Part shown: in pieces, positions 1-5,429 of the stretch
Layout: the number at the start of each line of letters is the position of its first letter
How positions within the stretch are numbered: position 1 is the first letter of the stretch
NCBI GenBank assembly: GCA_943329165.2
Contig: CALQCV020000151.1
Location: 1-5,429, forward strand
Length of the DNA: 5,429 nt
Direction of reading: 5' to 3'
Source of the DNA: Candidatus Nitrotoga sp. CP45
GTDB lineage: Bacteria; Bacteroidota; Bacteroidia; Flavobacteriales; Flavobacteriaceae
Made by a program: the position numbers and the translations under genes
Notes under the pieces: generated by a model
What the model saw: the letters and a program-made list of their open reading frames with translations, nothing else
Database searches by the model: none
Told to the model about the DNA's origin: nothing

Positions 1-24
1 ATTTGTAAAACTTAATTTATCAAT

Positions 25-79
25 ACAAATTAGCACAAATTAGCACAAATTAATTTGTGAAAATTTGCGTAATTTGTGT
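25..79. repeat. AT-rich inverted-repeat block with 10-bp tandem units
   Basis: The left arm is a 10-bp unit, acaaattagc, repeated about 2.7 times (25-51). The right arm (52-79) holds three inverted copies of the core, aatttgtg, aatttgcg and aatttgtg, spaced 10 and 9 bp. The two arms meet at a perfect 16-bp palindrome, CACAAATTAATTTGTG (44-59). The whole block can fold into one long imperfect hairpin or cruciform, and a T6 run follows at 85-90. From memory, similar multi-copy intergenic repeats with this aattTgTg rhythm occur in flavobacterial genomes; I cannot confirm that here. It might also serve as a terminator for a plus-strand gene left of the window. The structure is certain; the function is not. 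Confidence 0.7.
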
Positions 80-102
80 CAACCTTTTTTGAAGCTGAAA
101 GC

Positions 103-127
103 AAAATGCACTAAAGTGCATAGTTTT
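103..127. terminator. Palindrome with flanking A/T runs, possible bidirectional terminator
   Basis: ATGCACTAAAGTGCAT (106-121) is a perfect inverted repeat of 7-bp arms around AA, or a 6-bp stem with a TAAA loop. It is preceded by AAAA (103-106) and followed by agTTTT (122-127), so on either strand a short hairpin is followed by about four T's. This fits a weak intrinsic terminator for a gene left of the window. It could equally be a dimeric repressor site: a TATTTTTG box lies 9 bp downstream at 131-138, though I see no matching -33 TTG for it. Its role is inferred from shape alone. Confidence 0.35.
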
Positions 128-192
128 AACTATTTTTGAGACCAATAAAATAGAATCCTCTTAAAAATTTCATTGTTCATTGATAAAATAAG

Positions 193-223
193 TTGCATTA
201 TTTAAATTTCAATCTTATATTTG
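193..223 (+). promoter_or_regulatory. Bacteroidetes-type promoter for the lipoprotein gene
   Basis: TTG (193-195), a 20-bp spacer, and TATATTTG (216-223) match the established Bacteroidetes/Flavobacterium vegetative promoter pattern of a -33 TTG and a -7 TAnnTTTG. Transcription would start near 229-231, leaving a leader of about 40 nt before the ATG at 270. The leader is A/T-rich with no Shine-Dalgarno sequence, as is usual in this phylum. A direct repeat, TTCATTG twice (169-182), lies just upstream of the -33 element and might be a regulator site, but such short repeats are common in DNA this AT-rich. Confidence 0.7.
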
Positions 224-269
224 TCATTCTAATCCAACCTCAGAATAGAATAAATTTAATTAAATAAAG

Positions 270-620
270 ATGAAAAGATATATAATCCTTTTTTGCTATC
301 TCGGAACAATTCTAATTTCCTGTAATGGTAAAAATTTAGAGAGTAAAGACCTAAATAATGTATCCGAAAAGGATACTCTGGCGGATTATTACGAACACCT
401 GGAAGGTAAAGTAATAATGTCCGACCATGGTGAATGGTACGTAGTTAAAGAGGGAAAACGATGGAGAGCAATGTCAGAGCCAGCCACTACAGACTATCTT
501 AATTCTATCAAAAACGGGCAAAATAATGTCGTTAAGAATGTGCCATCAAAAATTCTCCAGGATTTTCCAATAGCTGGTGAAATACTTCCTAAGCTTGAAT
601 TTAAAAGTGATAAAAAATAA
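270..620 (+). CDS. Small predicted lipoprotein of unknown function
   Basis: This 116-residue protein starts with a type II signal peptide: basic MKRY, a hydrophobic core, then the lipobox L15-I16-S17-C18. Signal peptidase II would cleave before Cys18, giving a lipid-anchored mature protein of 99 residues in the periplasm or outer membrane. After a polar linker (19-44), residues 46-108 read like one copy of a short beta-rich repeat I have seen in exported proteins of several phyla: GKV, then WYVV (56-59), EGKRWRA (61-67), VVKNVPSKIL (87-96) and FPIAGEILPK (99-108). That resemblance is from memory and gives no function. The start is set by ATG, the signal peptide and the promoter at 193-223. 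The gene is on the opposite strand from the polysaccharide operon and converges on it, so it is probably not part of that pathway. I do not recognise a named family. Confidence 0.85.
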   Translation: MKRYIILFCYLGTILISCNGKNLESKDLNNVSEKDTLADYYEHLEGKVIMSDHGEWYVVKEGKRWRAMSEPATTDYLNSIKNGQNNVVKNVPSKILQDFPIAGEILPKLEFKSDKK

Positions 621-638
621 ACTGATTATTCTTTTATC
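609..638. terminator. Weak AT-rich hairpin spanning both convergent stop codons
   Basis: GATAAAA (609-615) pairs perfectly with TTTTATC (632-638). An inner imperfect stem follows (617-620 with 626-630) around a short loop near 621-625. The hairpin contains the TAA of the lipoprotein gene (618-620) and the TAA of the glycosyltransferase gene (634-636). T-rich sequence follows on both strands: ttttatt after 638 on plus, and actttt below 609 on minus. Placed between convergent genes it would suit a shared bidirectional terminator. Only the outermost stem pair is G-C, so it is weak by intrinsic-terminator standards. Confidence 0.35.
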
Positions 639-1437
639 TTTTATTCCTATATGATATAATTTGCTTTATTTTGTTCGCTCCGTTTCTTGACAATAATAGG
701 AGAAAACTGTTTCTTATTAGGCCGTAAATGGGATAAAAACCGAAATAAAAATTATCAAAGATTATTTTTATTCTACTCATTACCTGTTCTTTCCTTTTTG
801 TCGAAGATATAGATTCTGTTGATACCACATAATCCAATAATACTTCCGGATAGTTTTCAATTCTATATTTTTTCATTATTTTAAAAAAATAAGCGTAATC
901 TTCTGCATATTTATAGTTTTCGGGATAATAGCCTATTTCATCAATAATTCTGCTTCTAAAAACTACTGTTGGATGAACAAAAGCACTGTTTAAATACATC
1001 TTCACTTTTATTTTTTCGTAAGAAGTTGGGGGTTTTAATTCATATAGAAAATTTCCTTTTTCATCAATCACGTTGGCCCAACAACCCAATAATACAACAT
1101 CTGGATTTTCTTCAAGGCTATTTATCTGTTTACTAAATTTATTTATTTTACAGAAATCACCGCAGTCTAGTCTGCCAATATAAGTGTAGTTCATACTTCT
1201 TATTTTGTCAAGTCCAAAGTTAAGTGCTTTCTCTATTCCTTGATTTACCGATAAAAATTCAATTGCTATTTTACCGAACTTATAGATCTCTTGTAATTCA
1301 TTTAAATCTAATTTTTCGGTACTTCCATCGTCAACGATTAAAACATCAATAGGTGATGTTTCGTTAATAGACAATAGTGACGCCTTTAATCCGCTTGGAT
1401 TATTAAAATGTGGTATTAATAAAATGATTTGATTCAT
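634..1437 (-). CDS. Glycosyltransferase family 2
   Basis: This is a cytoplasmic, probably membrane-associated sugar transferase that would add one residue to the lipid-linked repeat unit. With the ATG at 1437 it has 267 residues. The GT-A fold signature is clear: VDDGST (35-40, nucleotide binding), RLDCGD (89-94), which takes the place of the metal-binding D-x-D and keeps two Asp, HPT (155-157), and AED (178-180), the usual place of the catalytic base. A hydrophobic stretch near 229-249 may contact the membrane. The frame is open back to a TTG at 1449, but the ATG gives the normal family N-terminus, MNQIILLIPHFNN, and leaves a 21-bp gap after the polymerase gene. It is the last gene of the operon. 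Donor and acceptor sugars cannot be read from the sequence; rhamnose is possible because rfbC and rfbD lie in the same operon. Confidence 0.9.
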   Translation of the reverse strand: MNQIILLIPHFNNPSGLKASLLSINETSPIDVLIVDDGSTEKLDLNELQEIYKFGKIAIEFLSVNQGIEKALNFGLDKIRSMNYTYIGRLDCGDFCKINKFSKQINSLEENPDVVLLGCWANVIDEKGNFLYELKPPTSYEKIKVKMYLNSAFVHPTVVFRSRIIDEIGYYPENYKYAEDYAYFFKIMKKYRIENYPEVLLDYVVSTESISSTKRKEQVMSRIKIIFDNFYFGFYPIYGLIRNSFLLLLSRNGANKIKQIISYRNKR

Positions 1438-1458
1438 GTATTCTGACAATATTAAGTT

Positions 1459-2871
1459 CTAAATTTTGCTACTATTATTATTTTTTGGATATATTGAAGT
1501 GTGATTTAAACTATTAGTAATTTTAATCAAAATTGCAAAGCATAACCAAAATCCATATTGCCTAAAAAAGTCTGTCTGCATCCAATTTAAGCTCAATCCT
1601 GAAAATGAAATTAACAAAATTAAACCAAGTGTTTTTTCTTCGTTTTTTCCTTCTTTCCATATTAATTTAGATTTGGATATAGTTAAGTATATCAAGAAGA
1701 GCCATAATGAAATACCTACTAATCCCGTTTCCGCCAAAAGGCGTGTATAAAGATTGTAGGCTGTTGGAAAAGATTTAACATTTTGATTTTCGTAAAGCAA
1801 TTTGAATTCGTAATTATTGTTCTTTGCCCACCCAGGGTAATGCTTTCTTTTATGATAAGTTTCCTGACCAAAACCTACACCAATAATTGGGTTTTCTTTA
1901 AAAACCTGCAAAGACGCATACTGCATTCCAAAACGAGATTGATTGGATACATCATCCTTTAGATTCTTTGAGAAATTCAAAGAATCTGCTTTTTTATCAA
2001 TTTCTTTTATGATACTTTGTCCATTCAATATTAATGCAATAAAAGCGATGATTACAGTATATGTCAAAGTATTTAGTAAAATTGCTTTATATTCTTTCAT
2101 AGAATACATCACATATATAAGAATAAAAAGTTGTAATCCAACATTAATTAATGCAGTTCTTGATCCCGAGAAAAAGGTCAAAAAAAGCACCATTACAGTG
2201 GGCAGAAATCTATATTTGTTTTTTTCTGTTAAAATATAACTAAACATCCATCCTGATACCGTAATTAAATAATTGCCTAAAGCTGGTGACTCATATGCTA
2301 CCGAAGATATTCTGTCTACCGATGGATAATTAACATCAAGAAACGGGAAATAATCGAAAAGTGCTAACATGGGTCGTAAGGGCCCAATGTGAAAAATAAC
2401 AATTAAAGTTTCTAAAAAACCATAAACAAACGTAAATACTAAACCAAGCAACAAAATCTTCCTAATGGTAAATAGAATTTGCGACGATGACATTTTACTG
2501 ACAATATTCCAATAGAAAATAAAGAAAAAAACCGTGGATAAAGTGAGCGAGAAGTACTGCCTGAAAAATCTAGAAAATCCCGTAGTGTGTTTAAAAAAGT
2601 TTTGACTTACAGAGTCGACATTTAAAAGGGTTGTTACGAAACACCATATCAAAAAAAGGCAAAGTACTTTAAACAGCGGACTTCTGTAGGGTATTGGGAT
2701 TTTTCCAGTCATAAGGCATTCGATAATGAGGACTATAAAACCGGCAAAAAAGAAAAAAGCACCAGTTTCATTTTTAAATTCTCCTAAGACAGGAAAACCC
2801 TCAAAATCATTGAACGGCAGGAAAAAACAACCTATTAAAAAAAGAGAAAAATATATTTTTTTTAGTGACAT
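1459..2871 (-). CDS. wzy: O-antigen polymerase (Wzy-like, O-antigen ligase/polymerase superfamily)
   Basis: This 470-residue polytopic inner-membrane protein should join lipid-linked repeat units into a polymer on the periplasmic face. I count about 11-12 hydrophobic segments: roughly 6-20, 37-52, 66-83, 105-124, 138-160, 200-214, 221-235, 241-257, 267-283, 376-396, 413-430 and 438-451. A large polar loop spans about 284-375. The Wzy_C/WaaL signature is visible as FSGSRTALI (234-242), ENPIIGVGFG (326-335) and AYNLYTRLLAETGLVG (371-386). In the last motif the His usual in many ligases and related polymerases (A-H-N) is Tyr372. The ATG lies 4 bp after the flippase stop, so translation is probably coupled. 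Polymerase is preferred over WaaL ligase because the gene sits beside a Wzx-like flippase in a repeat-unit cluster, but such proteins are hard to tell apart from sequence. The gene symbol is by role, not strong homology. Confidence 0.8.
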   Translation of the reverse strand: MSLKKIYFSLFLIGCFFLPFNDFEGFPVLGEFKNETGAFFFFAGFIVLIIECLMTGKIPIPYRSPLFKVLCLFLIWCFVTTLLNVDSVSQNFFKHTTGFSRFFRQYFSLTLSTVFFFIFYWNIVSKMSSSQILFTIRKILLLGLVFTFVYGFLETLIVIFHIGPLRPMLALFDYFPFLDVNYPSVDRISSVAYESPALGNYLITVSGWMFSYILTEKNKYRFLPTVMVLFLTFFSGSRTALINVGLQLFILIYVMYSMKEYKAILLNTLTYTVIIAFIALILNGQSIIKEIDKKADSLNFSKNLKDDVSNQSRFGMQYASLQVFKENPIIGVGFGQETYHKRKHYPGWAKNNNYEFKLLYENQNVKSFPTAYNLYTRLLAETGLVGISLWLFLIYLTISKSKLIWKEGKNEEKTLGLILLISFSGLSLNWMQTDFFRQYGFWLCFAILIKITNSLNHTSIYPKNNNSSKI

Positions 2872-2875
2872 TTCT

Positions 2876-3799
2876 TTAATCTTTTATTCGTTGATTTGAC
2901 TCTCTTTTTATCTGTTGCATTAATAGCTTTCTAAAGACGGTGCATCTTATTAGCCAAATTACTATAATTGATAACACAATTAGATATAGTGTATGGATAA
3001 AAAAGATATCTAGTACAACAATTATGGAAGATAACGTTATAAATATAAAATTCCCCTTTTTAAACGTATTAACATTAGTTTTCGCCTCAAAAGCAGATGT
3101 TATTGCCGATGAATATAACCTAATGATTCCCAAAATCAGCAAGAGCATTATAATTAAATTGTAATGATCAAAATCGAAACTTAAAACCTTTAAACAATTT
3201 ACTAGCTTTAGAAATAAAATCAAAATTAAGCTTAAGCAGAGTCCAAAGAATATAATTTTTTTGTTAAATCTATCAAATCTTGATAGGTTGAAATTCCGTT
3301 TAAAAACAATTAATTGCTTGAAACCTATATAATTTTGTAAAATTGAAAATGGGGCCAAGAAGAAGTTACTCAAATAAAAATAATTACCGAATTCTTCTAG
3401 TCCAAATTTATGTTCTATAATAAGACGATCGCCAAAAATCAAAAATGAAAATGACGTTATTGAAATTAAAAATTGGATAGCCGTTTTAATGATTTCCCTG
3501 CTTGGAGCCATTTCCTTATAAACAAAATGAATTCGTTTTAAGCAAAAATAAAGCGATAACACAAAAGACAGTATTATTATGCACATTAAAAAAATCAAGA
3601 ATAAGGTAAAATCTAATTTATACCAATAAAAACAGAGAATTGCCAAAATGGGCAAAACAATTTTCCAAAGATTAAAAAACAATTGCGACAGTACAAAGTC
3701 AGAATTCAATCGTAGTATGTTGTATAAAAATAGTAAAGAAACAATCCCAATTGTAGCTAAAAAAAAAGTATTAAATTGAAATTTAGAATTTCTGAGCAA
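2876..3799 (-). CDS. wzx: Wzx-like flippase, C-terminal part (second frame)
   Basis: This frame carries the last 70% of a polysaccharide flippase of the MOP/MATE-like superfamily, which moves undecaprenyl-linked repeat units across the inner membrane. The only candidate start is a TTG at 3799, giving 307 residues; the frame is closed by a TAG at 3806-3808. Residues from about 14 onward are a run of hydrophobic helices: ATIGIVSLLFLYNI, KIVLPILAILCFYW, FTLFLIFLMCIIILSFVL, then further helices near 111-122, 135-155, 180-200, 213-233, 251-270 and 270-287. A flippase starting here would lack the first three helices, so independent function is unlikely. Joined to the upstream frame at the T9 run (3759-3767), it gives one 415-residue protein of normal Wzx length with a continuous fourth helix. 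There are no other stops or frame breaks. I read it as half of one gene, 2876-4122. Confidence 0.75.
   Translation of the reverse strand: MLRNSKFQFNTFFLATIGIVSLLFLYNILRLNSDFVLSQLFFNLWKIVLPILAILCFYWYKLDFTLFLIFLMCIIILSFVLSLYFCLKRIHFVYKEMAPSREIIKTAIQFLISITSFSFLIFGDRLIIEHKFGLEEFGNYFYLSNFFLAPFSILQNYIGFKQLIVFKRNFNLSRFDRFNKKIIFFGLCLSLILILFLKLVNCLKVLSFDFDHYNLIIMLLLILGIIRLYSSAITSAFEAKTNVNTFKKGNFIFITLSSIIVVLDIFFIHTLYLIVLSIIVIWLIRCTVFRKLLMQQIKRESNQRIKD
3757..3768 (-). other. T9 homopolymer at the flippase frame break, possible slippage site
   Basis: On the coding strand the sequence is C-T9-AGC. Read in the first frame it is CTT TTT TTT TAG, which ends the protein. One T re-read (a -1 ribosomal shift), or one extra T in the transcript or genome, turns it into CTT TTT TTT TTA GCT and continues into the 294 downstream codons of the second frame. 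Runs of nine or more A or T are known to cause RNA polymerase slippage and also replication indels, and they are frequent sequencing errors. I see no obvious stimulatory hairpin just downstream. The sequence alone does not tell which explanation is right. Confidence 0.6.
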
Positions 3800-4122
3800 T
3801 ACTGCCTAAATATAAATGTCCCCAAAACAGAACTTATAACAATCACCGACACAATTAATTTTAGTAGAAATTTTGGTGTCGAAATTTTATCCTTTTGATG
3901 AAAATCGGATAATCGGATAAAAACCTGCTCGAGTCCCAATAATCCATAAAGATTCATCATAGAAAAATAGGTGATGACTATAGAGTATATCCCGTACTCC
4001 CCATGAGTCAACTTTTCTTTTAACACGATATTTGCAAGGAAATAACAAATCGCCCCTAAAACTATTACCGATAAGGATAGGTGATTGTTGCCTTTTTCTA
4101 TTATTTTTTTAAATTTTTTCAA
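3757..4122 (-). CDS. wzx: Wzx-like flippase, N-terminal part (first frame)
   Basis: This is the 5' end of the flippase gene, 121 residues in this frame. It shows the typical Wzx N-terminus: a Lys-rich cytosolic start (MKKFKKIIEKGNNH), helix 1 (about 16-35), the KLTHGEYGIYSIV segment leading into helix 2 (about 43-63), GLEQVFIRLSDFHQK, and helix 3 (about 86-106). It stops at TAG (3757-3759) in the middle of what should be helix 4, right after a T9 run. The start is TTG at 4122, overlapping the end of rfbD by 14 bp. It is the only usable start, since the frame is closed by a TAG a few codons upstream, and GGAG lies 8 nt before it. The truncated product would have three membrane segments and is unlikely to transport anything. 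Normal function needs the -1 shift into the downstream frame. Confidence 0.75.
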   Translation of the reverse strand: MKKFKKIIEKGNNHLSLSVIVLGAICYFLANIVLKEKLTHGEYGIYSIVITYFSMMNLYGLLGLEQVFIRLSDFHQKDKISTPKFLLKLIVSVIVISSVLGTFIFRQYCSEILNFNLILFF

Positions 4123-4969
4123 TTTTTTCGCTCCAGTTTTTAATAACTATTCCAAAAATTTCCATGATTTTACTTTTATCTAAGACACTGTATTTAGGTC
4201 TTTCCGCCAATGTATTATACCCTGATGAAGCAATTGGAACTAAATTTTCTTCAATATTGTTTGCCTGAAATATTCTTTTAGCAAATTCAAACCAACTACA
4301 CTGGCCTAGGTTACTATAATTATAGATGCCAAAAGCATTTTTGTTACTTATAATGATTTTAAGCAAAGTATGGGCTAAATCAATCGCATTTGTTGGTGTT
4401 CCAATTTGATCATTTACTACCGAAACCGAATCTCTTTCAGAAGCCAGACGCAACATAGTTTTCATGAAATTATTTCCAAATTGTGAATAAACCCATGAAG
4501 TTCTAATAATGTAATAGTTTTGAAAAGTGTCCTGAATCGCTTTTTCTCCGTCTAATTTCGTTTGTCCGTAAACGCCTGTTGGATTTGGGATGTCATTTTC
4601 TGAGTAGCCCCTCGACTGCGCTCGGGGTGACAATTTAGAGAAATCTCCATCAAAAACAAAGTCGGTAGAAATATGAAGTAAAACCGTTGAATTCTGTTTG
4701 CAAACTACAGCTAAATTTTTTGCGCCAATCACATTGATTAAATGGGCTTTCTCTGGCTCGCTTTCGGCTTTGTCAACGGCTGTGTATGCTGCTGCATTGA
4801 TACAATAATCAGGCGTTATTTTAAAAAAAACCGACTCGCAATTTTCTGGATTCGTAATATCTAAATCTGTCGAAGAACAAAAAACAAAACGAATGTTAGG
4901 ATAATTTGGCGCAATAAATTGCAAACTTTGACCTAATTGTCCGTTGGCTCCAGTGACTAAAACTACCAT
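4109..4969 (-). CDS. rfbD: dTDP-4-dehydrorhamnose reductase (RmlD)
   Basis: This cytoplasmic enzyme does the last step of dTDP-L-rhamnose synthesis, reducing dTDP-4-dehydro-L-rhamnose with NAD(P)H (EC 1.1.1.133). The 286 residues are normal for the family. The extended short-chain dehydrogenase signature is complete: the Rossmann GANGQLG (7-13), the D35/D37 region, NAAAYTAVDKAE (58-69), STDFVFDG (101-108) with the catalytic Ser/Thr, YGQTK (134-138) giving the catalytic Tyr134 and Lys138, RTSWVYS (156-162) and the substrate-binding QIGTPT (188-193). The ATG lies inside the end of rfbC (ATGGTAG, a 7-bp overlap), and the gene end overlaps the flippase start. Oddity: residues 114-121 (SPRAQSRG) are encoded by a GC-rich hairpin repeat and look like an insertion between the FDG motif and the YSEND segment. 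All catalytic motifs are kept, so activity is plausible. Confidence 0.95.
   Translation of the reverse strand: MVVLVTGANGQLGQSLQFIAPNYPNIRFVFCSSTDLDITNPENCESVFFKITPDYCINAAAYTAVDKAESEPEKAHLINVIGAKNLAVVCKQNSTVLLHISTDFVFDGDFSKLSPRAQSRGYSENDIPNPTGVYGQTKLDGEKAIQDTFQNYYIIRTSWVYSQFGNNFMKTMLRLASERDSVSVVNDQIGTPTNAIDLAHTLLKIIISNKNAFGIYNYSNLGQCSWFEFAKRIFQANNIEENLVPIASSGYNTLAERPKYSVLDKSKIMEIFGIVIKNWSEKIEKI
4607..4632. repeat. GC-rich REP-like palindrome inserted in rfbD
   Basis: Positions 4607-4630 are about 75% GC inside a gene near 37% GC. CCC-T-CGA (4609-4615) pairs with TCG-GGG (4622-4627) around a CTGCGC loop (4616-4621). The T can pair as G·T or bulge. On the minus strand the 24 bp read exactly as eight codons, SPRAQSRG. 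I recall nearly identical elements of the form CACCCCGAGCGCAGTCGAGG as abundant intergenic repeats in flavobacterial and other genomes, but I have not searched for it here. Only one copy is in this window. Confidence 0.65.
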
Positions 4970-5429
4970 ACTTTTTTGGCATTTTCTAAATTGGGTTGTA
5001 CTTTGTCTTTTTCAGAAATAATTAGGTTTTCTGTTGGAAAACCCCAATCAATGTTGATGGTTTTATCATTATAGCTTATTCCACCTTCTGATTCTTTGTT
5101 ATAAAAATTATCACATTTATAAAAGAAAGTCGCAGTATCGCTCAATACTAAAAACCCATGAGCAAATCCTTTAGGAACAAAAAATTGCTTTTGATTTTCG
5201 CCCGATAAAAGGGCGGCCTCATACTGCCCAAATGTTGGGGAATTGGGTCTAATATCAACGGCGACATCTAAAACTTCTCCTTGTAAAACCCGCACTAATT
5301 TTGCCTGAGCATGTTCTCCAGTTTGATAGTGTAACCCGCGCAAAACTCCTTTAGATGAATACGATTGGTTATCTTGTACAAAATGAACTTGTTGGTTCAC
5401 TCCTTTTTGAAAAGTGTTTTCGTTGAAAC
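4963..5429 (-). CDS. rfbC: dTDP-4-dehydrorhamnose 3,5-epimerase (RmlC), 5' end outside window
   Basis: This cytoplasmic cupin enzyme epimerises C3 and C5 of dTDP-4-dehydro-6-deoxy-glucose (EC 5.1.3.13), the step before RfbD. The frame stays open to the right edge: upstream of the GTG at 5400 it reads FNENTFQKG, which is the expected RmlC sequence before VHFVQDNQSYSSKGVLRGLHYQ. So the GTG is an internal Val, and about 25-30 N-terminal residues lie beyond the window (family length about 180; 154 seen plus a split codon). Visible motifs are QDNQSYSSKGVLRGLHYQ with the catalytic His, a LVRVLQGEVLDVAVDIR cupin strand, FVPKGFAHGFLVLS, and YKCDNFYNKESEGGISYND with the active-site Tyr residues. The stop TAG overlaps the rfbD start by 7 bp. 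It is probably preceded by rfbA and/or rfbB, which would have to lie to the right. Confidence 0.95.
   Translation of the reverse strand, partial: FNENTFQKGVNQQVHFVQDNQSYSSKGVLRGLHYQTGEHAQAKLVRVLQGEVLDVAVDIRPNSPTFGQYEAALLSGENQKQFFVPKGFAHGFLVLSDTATFFYKCDNFYNKESEGGISYNDKTINIDWGFPTENLIISEKDKVQPNLENAKKVW

Noticed and set aside
1..269. CRISPR array suggested by the tandem acaaattagc units
   Set aside because: The units are 10 bp and abut without spacers, and part of the block is inverted, which does not fit a CRISPR array.
1447..1449. TTG as the start of the glycosyltransferase
   Set aside because: The ATG at 1437 gives the usual family N-terminus directly before the first beta strand. The four extra residues add nothing recognisable.
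1943..2239. Plus-strand open frame of 98 codons
   Set aside because: It lies wholly inside the polymerase gene on the other strand, has no recognisable domain or promoter, and looks like a shadow frame.
2940..3164. Plus-strand open frame of 74 codons
   Set aside because: It is antisense to the flippase gene and has no supporting signal. Open antisense frames are expected in DNA this AT-rich.
3403..3435. Minus-strand promoter-like TAAATTTG with a TTG 22 bp upstream
   Set aside because: It is inside the flippase coding sequence with a long spacer. Such matches arise often by chance at this base composition.
3797..3799. Independent gene starting at TTG 3799
   Set aside because: A product from here would begin inside a flippase membrane domain and lack three helices. 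The T9 run and helix continuity fit a frame break in one gene better.
5398..5400. GTG preceded by AAAGGA as the start of rfbC
   Set aside because: The upstream in-frame residues FNENTFQKG match the RmlC N-terminal region, so this GTG is an internal Val and the Shine-Dalgarno-like AAAGGA is chance.

Overview
The window is AT-rich (roughly 30% GC by eye) and looks like a Bacteroidetes chromosome, most likely Flavobacterium or a close relative in the Flavobacteriia. Three things point there: a TTG-N20-TAnnTTTG promoter, A-rich translation starts with little Shine-Dalgarno signal, and the style of the encoded proteins. The organism call is inference from sequence character, not from a database match.

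Layout. Positions 1-269 hold no gene. They contain a 55-bp AT-rich inverted-repeat block (25-79), a compact palindrome (106-121) and a Bacteroidetes-type promoter (193-223). The promoter drives a small plus-strand lipoprotein gene (270-620). Everything from 634 to the right edge is one minus-strand polysaccharide operon. Reading from right to left, in transcription order, it is rfbC (5' end outside the window), rfbD, a Wzx-type flippase in two reading frames, a Wzy-type polymerase, and a family 2 glycosyltransferase. The genes overlap or are separated by at most 21 bp, so co-transcription is very likely. The operon promoter lies beyond the right edge. The lipoprotein gene and the glycosyltransferase gene converge with 13 bp between them, so 620-634 looks like the boundary of the polysaccharide locus.

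How the genes work together. RfbC and RfbD are the last two steps of dTDP-L-rhamnose synthesis; rfbA and rfbB are not in the window and may lie further right. The glycosyltransferase would add a sugar to the lipid-linked repeat unit, Wzx would flip the unit across the inner membrane, and Wzy would polymerise it. This is the Wzx/Wzy-dependent route to O-antigen or capsule. Ligase, chain-length regulator and other transferases are not visible.

Points of most interest. First, the flippase is split at a run of nine T's (coding strand). A single -1 slip there, or one extra T in the transcript, joins the two halves into a 415-residue protein, so this is either a homopolymer error, a phase-variation or slippage site, or a fresh mutation. 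Second, rfbD carries a GC-rich 24-bp hairpin repeat inserted in frame, encoding SPRAQSRG between the STDFVFDG motif and the catalytic YxxxK. I see no CRISPR array, RNA gene or insertion sequence in the window.
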